Assembly: GCA_964482235.1 (NCBI GenBank)
Contig: CAYZWU010000003.1
Span: forward strand, 143,070-207,069
Reading direction: 5' to 3'
DNA from: CAYZWU01 sp964482235
Lineage (GTDB): Bacteria; Planctomycetota; B15-G4; CAYZWU01
Length of the DNA stretch: 64,000 nt
Shown: in pieces, positions 32,501 to 40,061 of the stretch
Layout: each line of letters opens with the position of its first letter
Numbering within the stretch: the first letter of the stretch is position 1
Program-made: the position numbers and the translations under genes
The notes under the pieces: generated by a model
Databases searched by the model: none
Seen by the model: the letters and a program-made list of their open reading frames with translations, nothing else
Told to the model about the DNA's origin: nothing

Positions 32501-32656
32501 CGTATAGAGGGTGGTCACCGACACGACGGGGAAGTCGATGTCCGGCATCTCGCGGACGGGAAGACGGGTGAGACCGATCCAGCCGAAGATCAGGAGCGCG
32601 GCCGTCATCATCACGGTCATCACGGGACGTCGTATGGAGACCTCGGGCAGAAACAC
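29561..32656 (-). CDS. RND-family efflux pump inner-membrane transporter (HAE-1/AcrB type)
   Basis: This 1031-residue protein is the full length of the family. It opens with a cytoplasmic end and first membrane helix (SIRRPVMTVMMTAALLIFGW), has two large periplasmic loops and twelve membrane helices, and contains the transmembrane motif VGVVIDDAIVVLENIFRH in the fourth-helix region. It would use proton motive force to expel drugs, metals or lipids through the TolC-like protein encoded upstream. ATG at 32656 lies three bases after the adaptor gene's stop. The substrate cannot be predicted. Confidence 0.92.
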   Translation of the reverse strand: MFLPEVSIRRPVMTVMMTAALLIFGWIGLTRLPVREMPDIDFPVVSVTTLYTGASPEVVEEEVTDPLEEAINTVEGIKTLESSSFEGGSSITITFELERDVDVASQEVREKIAAIRLQLPEEIEEPMVAKFDMDAQAIIWLAVTSVDRDQVDISDYAENVLKPHFEKLEGVGEVMLGGGQEFAVRLWLDPAMLAAREVTITDVVQALRTRNVAIPSGRIEGLDREFPVKTEGELTEVQAFNRLIVAFRNGSPVRIEDLGRAERGARNFRTKARFTRLPDALYRPAVGLGIVKQSEANTVSVAARVKEELARVQETLPSGYEVVIAYDSSVYVEQSIDELEEALLLGGVLATAVIFLFLVSLRSTVIAALAIPTSIVATFAVIDFLGFTVNTFTMLALTISVGVVIDDAIVVLENIFRHMSQGKSRLQAAREGASEIAFAAMAATFSIAAVFFPVAFVEGMVGRMLYEFGFTVAVAVLISLFVALTLTPMLCSRFLAVPGEQKRFLSRWIEKAHGGMTAFYGIVLKGAVKLRYIVLVIGVGISLLSFQLFALLGKEMVPAVDQSTLILFIRGPEGATVDFMDRYLIEVEETLTEYPEVFSYFTAIGLGDRGASLPTEAIAFLRLMPLEERREKGMRSQQELMAEMRGRFAGIPGFLVHVQERPVIASADWGAPLQYVIMGPEVEDVYTVGEEFKRRLGKVPGIVDVYSELDINKPKLRIEVLRDEAADLGVSVADIAESMRLLLGGDHVTDFKRGGERYDVMVQMEGEARRVPGAIDSIYIRSSSGSMLPLASVVRVEETVGPSSIKRWGLGRATTIQGNLEGLPLASALEEAKAIAGEILPDGFSTATAGQTEEMEESFESLSFALILAIVIIYMVLASQFNHFVHPFTIMIALPLSMVGALYSLYLFGLTVNLFSIIGFIVLMGLVTKNSILLVDYTNQLRRDGADRNEAVVRAGRVRLRPILMTAISMIFGVLPAALGLGAGSESRRPMAVATAGGMAVSTLLTLFLVPVVYVVLDDVGALLKRLFRRR

Positions 32657-32659
32657 CGA

Positions 32660-33865
32660 TCAACCCCCTTCCGGGCTGCCGGAATCGCCCGACCGTCCGC
32701 GCGGTTTCACCTGAGCCCCGTCGCTGACCTTCTGGTGGCCGGCCACGATCACCTCGACACCGGAAGCGAGGCCCTCGAGGATCTGGACCTTGCCGATCAT
32801 CCGCTCGCCCAGCTTCACCTCGGTCATGCGCGCCGTGCCGCCGGTCACGACGTAGACGAAGAACGAGGCCCCCTTCGGAACGATGGCCGACTCGGGCACC
32901 ACGGTAGAGTCGTCGTGCTTCTTCAGGATCAGGCGGACCCTGCAGAAGTAACCCGGCTTGAGGATGCTCTGCTCGTTGGCGAAAAGGGCCTTCACCTTGA
33001 CCGAGCGGGTGTCGGGGTCGAGCTGCGGCGAGATGAAGGTCACCTCTCCCTTGAAAAGCTCCCCGGGAATGGCCTCGAAGGTGGCCGTGGTCTCCTGTCC
33101 CGGGAAGATGCCGGCGCGGTGGCGCTCGGGCACGGTGAACTCGACATCGATGGGATGCTCCGTGTGGATGGACACGACGGGATCGCCGCTTTCGAGATAG
33201 TCGCCGACCGAGACGAGCCGCTCACCCAGCATCCCGTCGAAGGGAGCCTTGATCGCGTGATCGGCCAGGTTCTTCTCCGCCACGAGAAACGCCGCCTCGC
33301 CTTCCTTTATCGCAGCAGCAGCCTCCTCGGCAGCGGCCTCGGCGGCGGCGATCCCTGCCGCGGCGGAGTCCCGGGCCGACTTGGCGTCGATGTAGACGGC
33401 CCGTGTTTCCGCACCCTGATCGAAGAGCGCCTTCTTGCGGCCCAGCGTCTCCTCGGCCGCGTCGAGAACGGCCCTGGCACGGTTCACCTCGGCCTCGGCG
33501 CGACGCGCCGCCTCTTTCTGGGAGTCGCACCGGGCCCGGGCCTGGTTCACGAGAAGCCGATCCCGTTCATCGTCGATTATCAGGAGCAGCTCTCCCCGCT
33601 TGACGGCCTCGCCTTCCTTCAACCGGATCGCGGCCACCTTGCCGGCAACCTCGGCGCAGATTTCGGCTTCCTCCCGGGCAACGACGGTGCCCACGGACCG
33701 CACGGTCACCTCGACCTGCTCCGCAGCAGCCAGGACCGTGTCCACAACCACGGTCATGCCGGCCGGATCTTGGCGGCCCGCTTCTCCCTCCTGCTCCTCG
33801 CCGCACCCCGGGACGAACAGGATGCCTGTGGAGAACAGGAGAAAGATCACAATTCGTGCGGTCAT
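32660..33865 (-). CDS. RND efflux periplasmic adaptor (membrane-fusion lipoprotein)
   Basis: This 401-residue protein has a lipoprotein signal (ILFVPGC, acylated Cys near residue 21). A beta strand and lipoyl half-motif (TVVAREEAEICAEVAGKVAA) are followed by a long Ala/Glu-rich coiled-coil hairpin (about residues 110-200), the second lipoyl half (KAPFDGMLGERLVSVGDYLE) and beta-barrel domains. It bridges pump and outer-membrane channel. It overlaps the upstream tolC-type gene by four bases. Confidence 0.9.
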   Translation of the reverse strand: MTARIVIFLLFSTGILFVPGCGEEQEGEAGRQDPAGMTVVVDTVLAAAEQVEVTVRSVGTVVAREEAEICAEVAGKVAAIRLKEGEAVKRGELLLIIDDERDRLLVNQARARCDSQKEAARRAEAEVNRARAVLDAAEETLGRKKALFDQGAETRAVYIDAKSARDSAAAGIAAAEAAAEEAAAAIKEGEAAFLVAEKNLADHAIKAPFDGMLGERLVSVGDYLESGDPVVSIHTEHPIDVEFTVPERHRAGIFPGQETTATFEAIPGELFKGEVTFISPQLDPDTRSVKVKALFANEQSILKPGYFCRVRLILKKHDDSTVVPESAIVPKGASFFVYVVTGGTARMTEVKLGERMIGKVQILEGLASGVEVIVAGHQKVSDGAQVKPRGRSGDSGSPEGG

Positions 33866-35310
33866 CGTTCCATCTCCTCAATCATGGATGACACGGGCTC
33901 CGATACGGAGATCTCGCCCACTGCAAGGCGGATCTTCAGGGCCGCCATCTTCCGAGCCAGGCGGATCCGCTCCAGCTCGCGGCCGGCCCGCTCCCCGTCG
34001 CAGAGCGCGGCCAGGTAATCGAGCTCCAGGGCTTCATGCTCCTGCCTGAGCAGCCTGATCCGGTCGGTCGTCTTCTCGAACGCAGTGGAGCGGGCATCGA
34101 GAGCCTGTTCGGCCGCTCCCAGCGATCGGAAGCTGAGAACCGCTTCTTCCACGTCCAGGCGCACCTGGCGCTTGAGCGCGCCGAGCTCGAGCTCCCGCTG
34201 CCGCACGGCGGAGAGCACGCGGCTGTTGGCCGCCTCCCTGAGCCCCGAATCGAAGATCGTCCACGTGGCGTTCACGGCAAGGGTCCAGTCCACATCCTCG
34301 ATGAAGGCACCGTCCCTTTTCAGCCAGCGGTTCAGCTCGGCGTCCAGCTCGGGCAGGTAGCGTGCCAGCTCGGCCTTTCTCTGCGCCTGGGCCAGCTCGA
34401 TCTTGACGCGAGACGCCTCCACATCGCTCCTGGTCCGCCAGGCCCTCTCCACGAGATCGGGAATCAGGCCGGGGCTCCAGGTCAGCTCGTAGTTGTCGAC
34501 GAGCTCGTCGGGCAGGTCGTCCAGGCCGATCAGGTTGGCCAGGCGCCTGCGGGCCGTCTCCCTGTCGTTTCGCGTGCTCGAAAGGGCGTAGCTCGCCTCG
34601 GCACGCGCCGCGAGAGCGGCGGCCACCTCGTTCGACGTCGTCTCGCCCGCATCGAACCGGGCTCCCGTCACGCGCAGCCGCTCCCTGGCCAGCCTCTCCT
34701 CGGCCTCGAGGGCGGCCAGGTCCTCTTCCAGCGCCAGGATCTCGAAGAATACCGCCGCCACGGAATAGAGCAGGCGGTCGCGCTCGTCCTTCAGCCCGAG
34801 GCTCTCGATCCGCATCACCTGGCTCGATGCGTCCAGGGCGGAGATCAGCTCGCCGCTGAACAGCGTCTGTCTCACCGTGAGCCACGTGGTGGTCGTATCT
34901 CTCGGGGAGATCTCGTCGCCGCCGAACCGGACGGCCTCCGAATCGCGCAGGTACTGCCACGAGAGAAGAACCTCCGGCAGAAGGCTCCCGATCGTCTCCC
35001 GCCTGGAGGCATCGGCGGACACGAGGCGTTCACCTCGTATCTTGAGGACGTCCGAGTGGTGCAGAGCCAGGGCGAAGCAACGCGAGAGCGTGAGGCTCCT
35101 CTCTTTCGCGACCGAGGCCGCGGACGCGTCTTCGGGATGCGGGGCAGACCTCCTCGATTCCCCGGCTGTCCCGAGATCCTCGAAGACCCGCTCCCTCGTG
35201 ATCTCGCGGGCATCATCCCTGTCCGTGATGCAGCCCTGGCAAAGGGCGGCGAGGAGCAGGCCCAGCATGGCGAGGAAACCGGTCTGCAGCGAATCTCTTT
35301 TACTGCTCAA
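33862..35310 (-). CDS. TolC/NodT-family outer-membrane efflux lipoprotein
   Basis: This 482-residue outer-membrane efflux protein has two homologous halves rich in long helices (ALDASSQVMRIESLGLKDER; ARERLRVTGARFDAGETTSN). The start is placed at TTG 35310, which overlaps the TGA of the upstream gene in TTGA, giving a signal peptide that ends in LAALCQGC; ATG 35268 would leave a signal of about 12 residues. Longer in-frame starts reach into the CofD-like gene and are rejected. It would form the exit duct of the RND system encoded next. Confidence 0.86.
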   Translation of the reverse strand: MSSKRDSLQTGFLAMLGLLLAALCQGCITDRDDAREITRERVFEDLGTAGESRRSAPHPEDASAASVAKERSLTLSRCFALALHHSDVLKIRGERLVSADASRRETIGSLLPEVLLSWQYLRDSEAVRFGGDEISPRDTTTTWLTVRQTLFSGELISALDASSQVMRIESLGLKDERDRLLYSVAAVFFEILALEEDLAALEAEERLARERLRVTGARFDAGETTSNEVAAALAARAEASYALSSTRNDRETARRRLANLIGLDDLPDELVDNYELTWSPGLIPDLVERAWRTRSDVEASRVKIELAQAQRKAELARYLPELDAELNRWLKRDGAFIEDVDWTLAVNATWTIFDSGLREAANSRVLSAVRQRELELGALKRQVRLDVEEAVLSFRSLGAAEQALDARSTAFEKTTDRIRLLRQEHEALELDYLAALCDGERAGRELERIRLARKMAALKIRLAVGEISVSEPVSSMIEEMER

Positions 35311-37637
35311 TGTCTGAAAACCTCGCGGCGAAAAAAGCTGATGAGCCTCTCGGTTCGTTCCTTCTCCATCGTGAGCTTGGGAATGAGGCTCGACCTCTCC
35401 ACCTTGAGAATCGACATCTCGTGATCCACCACACACCCGTAGCTGTTGTCGAGGTACCAGGCGTAGAGGAGGCCGAAAAGGAGGCCGGGAGGCGTGAACG
35501 ACTCGTCCCCGTTGATCACGAGGCTGAAAACGGAGGAATGGGCGGGCGATCCCCGCATGGAAGCCAGGGTCAGGAACTGGCGGATCTGCGAGAGGTCGAG
35601 GAAGGCGTTCAGCTCGGCCCGGGGCCTCAGGAAGAGCTTGAATATCTTGCCGACCTTTTCGCCCCCTTCGCCGAGGGATCGGATCTGCTTCTCCCTGACG
35701 TAGTTGCCGAGGAGCGATTCGCCGAGACCGATCAGGAAATCCTCCTTGAGCCGCTCCAGGCTCCCGTCGAGAAGATCGCGGCGCAGCCTGATCATGCGGT
35801 CGCTCGGATCGAAGTAGCCGAGAACGCCGTCCCACTCGGTGGACCGCTGCCACCGCTTCTTCGGAACGACGAGCACACCGCGCACGAACCGGAGATGGGC
35901 CAGGCTGATATCGCGATGCTGCCAGATGATCTCGGGGAGTAGGCGGCGGAGCTGCTGAGACGGGATCTCCATCGATTCGATAGTCTTGCAGGCCTCGTTC
36001 ATGTACTCGTTGAGAAAGAGGGCCCGCTCCTTGCGGCTGGCGCGCCGCATCGTTTTCCTCTTCTTTCCCTTCAACGTGACCGCGCCGCCGCGGCGCAGGA
36101 ACGGCTTGAGCATGACGAGGGTCTTGATCGACCGGGCGAATCGATCGGCATCGTGCTGGAAGACATTATCGCTCTCGAGCCTCTCCATCGAATGGATCGA
36201 GAGGGAGAGCGGCTCGAAGCCGAGCGCCTCCACGCGGTCGGCATCGAGGTTGATCGGGATCTTCCCTTCCAGGGCGTAGTTCTGAATGATCTGGGCCGGG
36301 ATGTTCTCGAGATTGGTGCAGAGCACCTGCCTGAAGAGACCGCGCGGATTCCCCCCCACGTTCTTTGAGAAGGCGTCGATCAGGTCGGAGATGTGGAACT
36401 GCTTCTCCAGATCACGGATCGTGAGATCCGTCTCTCCCTTCTGCACCCAGAAGTTCGCACCCAGGACCTTGATCGCCTTCCTGTTCCTCCTCACCGCCTC
36501 TGTTATCTCCGGGATCTGCAGCACGGGCATCAGGCTCGAGTAGATGCTGCCCGGTGCGATGACGATGAGGTCGGCCTCAGCCACGGAGTTCAGGATCGCC
36601 GGATCGACGCGAGGACCGCCGAGGTAGCTCGACCAGACCCGGTCCACGGGAAAGCCGCGGCGGCTCACAGACGACTTGTGCTCGCCGGCCACGACCACTC
36701 CGTTGGAGTAGAGGAACCGCAGCTCTCCCTGGGTGGTGCTGGCCGGATAGATCTTGTTCCGCCCGGAACCGAGCATGGCGGCGAACCGCTGGATGCCGCT
36801 CACGATCTGCCTGTGCCCCGGGATCCGGCAATGTCCCGGAGTGCAGCTTTCCCCCCTGCCGGCACGCCGGCAGGGCGCCTTCTTGTTCGTCGGCTGCTCT
36901 GGCACGTCGCGATAGATCTCCGAGATCAGGAGCAGATTGCCGAGGCAGTGCCTGTTGAGCGCGATGGTCGACAGGCAGGGATGGCTTCGCAGGCGGCTCC
37001 ATGCCGACTCGAGAAAGAAGGCCAGGTGTTCGGGGACGAGCTTTCGCTCCGCAGGAGTGAGGAGAGAGAGAACCGCCGACCGGCCTCGACCGGAAAACCG
37101 AAAGTTCATGATCTTCCGCATCAATCCCGGAAGCTGAGCCACCTGGCTGTCCGTGATCCCCTTGTAGACACTTGTCAGGTTGTCCGGCGTGATCCCTGAC
37201 AGCAGGGCGCGCCGCAGGTCGCCGACGGCGATGACCGGGATGCGGCGGACCAGCTCGCCGGAGGAGCCGCCGTCATCGGTGGAACAGACCACCACGGTGA
37301 TGTTCTTGAAGATCATCTTGAGGCCGACGTACGGATTGGCGCGCCAATCCTGCAGGCTGCTGTCGCCTCCCAGGATCGTGGAGAGCCCCGTCCCGCCGCC
37401 GAAGACGACGACCTTCATGTCGAGGGGATCGAAGTCGCGGGCTTCCCCGATGATGCGCTCGTAAAGCCCGAGCGCGTCGCGTTCGGGAGGGACGCCGTCG
37501 AGGACCAGGTCGATCAGGTTCTCCAGAGTGGAACGGCGTTCCTCGGCAGGGAGGGAATAGAAGCTCTCCCGCTCCAGGAAATCCCGGATGAGGCTCCGGA
37601 AACCTCTTCTCGTTTCCCCGTGTCTCGGATTGCTCAT
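35307..37637 (-). CDS. long CofD/YvcK-family protein
   Basis: This 776-residue protein has a CofD/YvcK core from about residue 75 (KVVVFGGGTGLSTILGG, CSTDDGGSSGELVRR, VGDLRRALLSG, LIVIAPGSIYSSL). YvcK proteins bind UDP-sugars and affect cell-wall precursor or carbon metabolism; CofD transfers phospholactate to a deazaflavin. The protein is twice the length of either because of an N-terminal arm and about 300 extra C-terminal residues that I do not recognise. Long CofD-like proteins have been linked to the GAK system, but no other GAK genes are visible. It lies downstream of a phosphoglucomutase gene and overlaps the tolC-type gene. Confidence 0.75.
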   Translation of the reverse strand: MSNPRHGETRRGFRSLIRDFLERESFYSLPAEERRSTLENLIDLVLDGVPPERDALGLYERIIGEARDFDPLDMKVVVFGGGTGLSTILGGDSSLQDWRANPYVGLKMIFKNITVVVCSTDDGGSSGELVRRIPVIAVGDLRRALLSGITPDNLTSVYKGITDSQVAQLPGLMRKIMNFRFSGRGRSAVLSLLTPAERKLVPEHLAFFLESAWSRLRSHPCLSTIALNRHCLGNLLLISEIYRDVPEQPTNKKAPCRRAGRGESCTPGHCRIPGHRQIVSGIQRFAAMLGSGRNKIYPASTTQGELRFLYSNGVVVAGEHKSSVSRRGFPVDRVWSSYLGGPRVDPAILNSVAEADLIVIAPGSIYSSLMPVLQIPEITEAVRRNRKAIKVLGANFWVQKGETDLTIRDLEKQFHISDLIDAFSKNVGGNPRGLFRQVLCTNLENIPAQIIQNYALEGKIPINLDADRVEALGFEPLSLSIHSMERLESDNVFQHDADRFARSIKTLVMLKPFLRRGGAVTLKGKKRKTMRRASRKERALFLNEYMNEACKTIESMEIPSQQLRRLLPEIIWQHRDISLAHLRFVRGVLVVPKKRWQRSTEWDGVLGYFDPSDRMIRLRRDLLDGSLERLKEDFLIGLGESLLGNYVREKQIRSLGEGGEKVGKIFKLFLRPRAELNAFLDLSQIRQFLTLASMRGSPAHSSVFSLVINGDESFTPPGLLFGLLYAWYLDNSYGCVVDHEMSILKVERSSLIPKLTMEKERTERLISFFRREVFRH

Positions 37638-37720
37638 CTGCCTTGCTCTACCGTGGAAGACGTGAAGACGGCGCAGCAGGCCCTTTGCCTGACCGCAACA
37701 GCTCTTCTCCCGCTGTCACG

Positions 37721-40051
37721 TTACGGCGCGCCGAAGATCTTTTCCTGCATCAGGACGTTCTTGAGATGCACCCGCCCTTCCTGGCGCCGCGCCGCAGAGG
37801 CGACTCCCTCAGTATACAGCTTGAAAGCCTCGCGAACGAGCCCCCGGGGATCTTTGCCGTAGGAGGCAAGGCGCTTCTCCACCCATTGGCTCGCCTCCTC
37901 GATCGACAGGTCGTTGGCAAGAACCCGCTCGGCCTTTTCCTCGAGCTCGGGAAGGAACCGTTCGGCGAAATCGAGCTTGTCGTCCAGGGCAACGAGGCCC
38001 GAGATGCGGAGCCCGTAATCGGACAGGGTCTTGCCGATCACGGCGAGACCTTTCAGGGTGAGGTCGTCGCCGAGCTTTCGGGCCTCCTCCATGCACCCGG
38101 CCATCCGCTCCTCGATCTCGGTATCGCTTGCTCCGGGAGCCGGATCGGACTTGACCTCCACATAGATCTTGTTCTTCGGCTCCGTTCCGGATGGGCGAAG
38201 GGTAACGCGGGCGCCGTTCTCGAGACGGAAGACGAGCACGTTTCGCGATGCCCTGTCGGTCTCGGACTTGATCGGCCCGAAGATCCCCGCCTCGTCCCAG
38301 TGATCGACGAACCGGGTCACCGGGATGCCGCCGATTTCCTTTGGCGGATCCTTCCTGAAGGCGTCCTGGATGGCCACGATCCGGGTCATGCCCTGGGCGC
38401 CCCGCATGATCATGGGAACAAGGACGTTGGCGTGGCAGCCATGCTTCCTGTAGAGATCGAGCAGGCAGCCGTAGGCTGTCCGCCCCTCGGCCTTCAGCAC
38501 GGAAACGAGCTCGGCGAGCATCAGGGCGCCGCCCGCTGCGTCCTTGTCGCGCATATCCGGCGTGACGAGCAGGCCGTGGCTCTCCTCGACGCCCAGGAGG
38601 AAGTCCGCATAGTCCGCCTCGAGATCGCCGAATCGCCCCGTCTCCTCGATGCTCCGGATCACCTCCCCGATGTACTTGAATCCCACGAGGAGATTGTCCA
38701 CGCTCCTGGCGTTGTACTGCCTGCCCATCGTCGGGGTCAGCTCCGAGGTCACCTCCGTCTTGATCAGGAACGGCTGCTCGGGCAGCGTGCCGTTCTTCCG
38801 GCGCGTCTCGAGAATGTAGTGGGTCACCAGGGCGGCGATCTCGTTCCCCGTGAGGAAGACCCACTCGCCGTTCCGCTTCGGCACCATGGCGCCGAGGCGG
38901 TCGGCGTCGGGATCGGTGGACAGGACAAGATCGGCGTTGATCTCGTCTGCAAAGGCCTTTGCCCTCTCCATCGACTCGGGAACCTCCGGGTTCGGTATCC
39001 GATAGGGGACGTTTGGAAAGTTGCCGTCGAAGGAGGCCTGAGTCGGCTCGATCTCGATGGGAAAGCCGGCCTCCCTGAGCACGACGCCAACGGTGGTCTT
39101 CCCCGTGCCGTGGAGAGGCGTGAAGGCCACTCGGGCGCTTCTCGCAACAGGCGTCAGGGAGAGGCCCAGATTCAGATCCACGTAGGCCCGCCTGAGCCCG
39201 GAATCGATCGGCACGATCAGTTCCTGCGTCACCGCGTCCCGGTAATCGACCAGGCGCACCTCACGGATGTCTTCGACCATCTGCGCCATCCGCTCGTCGT
39301 CGGGAGGAATCTCCTGCCCGCCATAGACGTTGTAGAACTTCCCGCCGTTGTCATCGGGATGATTGTGCGAGGCCGAGATATTGAGGCCGCCGTGAGCCCC
39401 GAGCTTGCGGATGAGGAACGAGAGCTCCGGTGTGGAGATGTAGTCTCCCGAATCCTCCGGAAGGATGTAGACCTTGACGCCGCCGCCGGCGTAGACCTGG
39501 GCCGCCACGCGGGCGAAGTCGTTCGACGTCAAGCCCAGCAGGGGATTGTGGATCTTCGGATCGTACCGGCCGATAGAGTCGTTGAACACGCGCACGTCGT
39601 AGGCCACGACTACCTTCAGGTCATCGTTGCCCGGGTACCGCTCCCTGAGGTACTTGATGTGCCCCATCACCGACGTGGCGATGGTATAGGGATTGATCCG
39701 GTTCGTGCCGAGGCCCACGGGCCCTCTCCGCCCTCCCGTTCCGAAGGGGATCGTCTGATAGAAGCTGTCGAGAAGGAAATCCCACTTCTCCTTCTCGATC
39801 AGGTCGCACAGCTGGGGGACGTAGATATTGAAGATCGCCTGCAGGAGCCACTCTTCAATATTCTTCACCGCTCTTTCCCGGAGCTCGGGGTTGATCCCCG
39901 TGAGGCTGCCGATGCCGGTCGACAGGCGGTCCATGTCGACCTCCCGCGCCTTCGCCGCAGCTTCCGCATACTCCGCAGCAGCAGCCGCCTCGCCGGCGGC
40001 AGCGGCCAGTATCCTCATCTTGCTCTTCACCTTCTCGACCATCTTTCCCAT
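37721..40051 (-). CDS. phosphohexomutase (phosphoglucomutase/phosphomannomutase superfamily)
   Basis: This is a 776-residue alpha-D-phosphohexomutase. The catalytic serine lies in LNISASHNHPDDNGG (near residue 227), the metal loop is STDPDADRLGAM, the sugar-binding region is GVEESHGLLVTPD and the phosphate-binding site is TLRPSGTEPKNKIY. It resembles the long PGM2-like branch; the C-terminal 120 residues are an extra helical domain and the N-terminus has an Ala-rich helix. It would interconvert hexose 1- and 6-phosphates. It starts ten bases after valS and lies 83 bases before the CofD-like gene. Confidence 0.87.
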   Translation of the reverse strand: MGKMVEKVKSKMRILAAAAGEAAAAAEYAEAAAKAREVDMDRLSTGIGSLTGINPELRERAVKNIEEWLLQAIFNIYVPQLCDLIEKEKWDFLLDSFYQTIPFGTGGRRGPVGLGTNRINPYTIATSVMGHIKYLRERYPGNDDLKVVVAYDVRVFNDSIGRYDPKIHNPLLGLTSNDFARVAAQVYAGGGVKVYILPEDSGDYISTPELSFLIRKLGAHGGLNISASHNHPDDNGGKFYNVYGGQEIPPDDERMAQMVEDIREVRLVDYRDAVTQELIVPIDSGLRRAYVDLNLGLSLTPVARSARVAFTPLHGTGKTTVGVVLREAGFPIEIEPTQASFDGNFPNVPYRIPNPEVPESMERAKAFADEINADLVLSTDPDADRLGAMVPKRNGEWVFLTGNEIAALVTHYILETRRKNGTLPEQPFLIKTEVTSELTPTMGRQYNARSVDNLLVGFKYIGEVIRSIEETGRFGDLEADYADFLLGVEESHGLLVTPDMRDKDAAGGALMLAELVSVLKAEGRTAYGCLLDLYRKHGCHANVLVPMIMRGAQGMTRIVAIQDAFRKDPPKEIGGIPVTRFVDHWDEAGIFGPIKSETDRASRNVLVFRLENGARVTLRPSGTEPKNKIYVEVKSDPAPGASDTEIEERMAGCMEEARKLGDDLTLKGLAVIGKTLSDYGLRISGLVALDDKLDFAERFLPELEEKAERVLANDLSIEEASQWVEKRLASYGKDPRGLVREAFKLYTEGVASAARRQEGRVHLKNVLMQEKIFGAP

Positions 40052-40061
40052 TCCCTCCCTG

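Noticed and set aside
31118..34018. Very long antisense open frames (also 3060-4283, 39828-42785, 57197-59845)
   Set aside because: They mirror strongly supported genes in G+C-rich sequence, have low-complexity His/Arg/Gly-rich translations and no family features.
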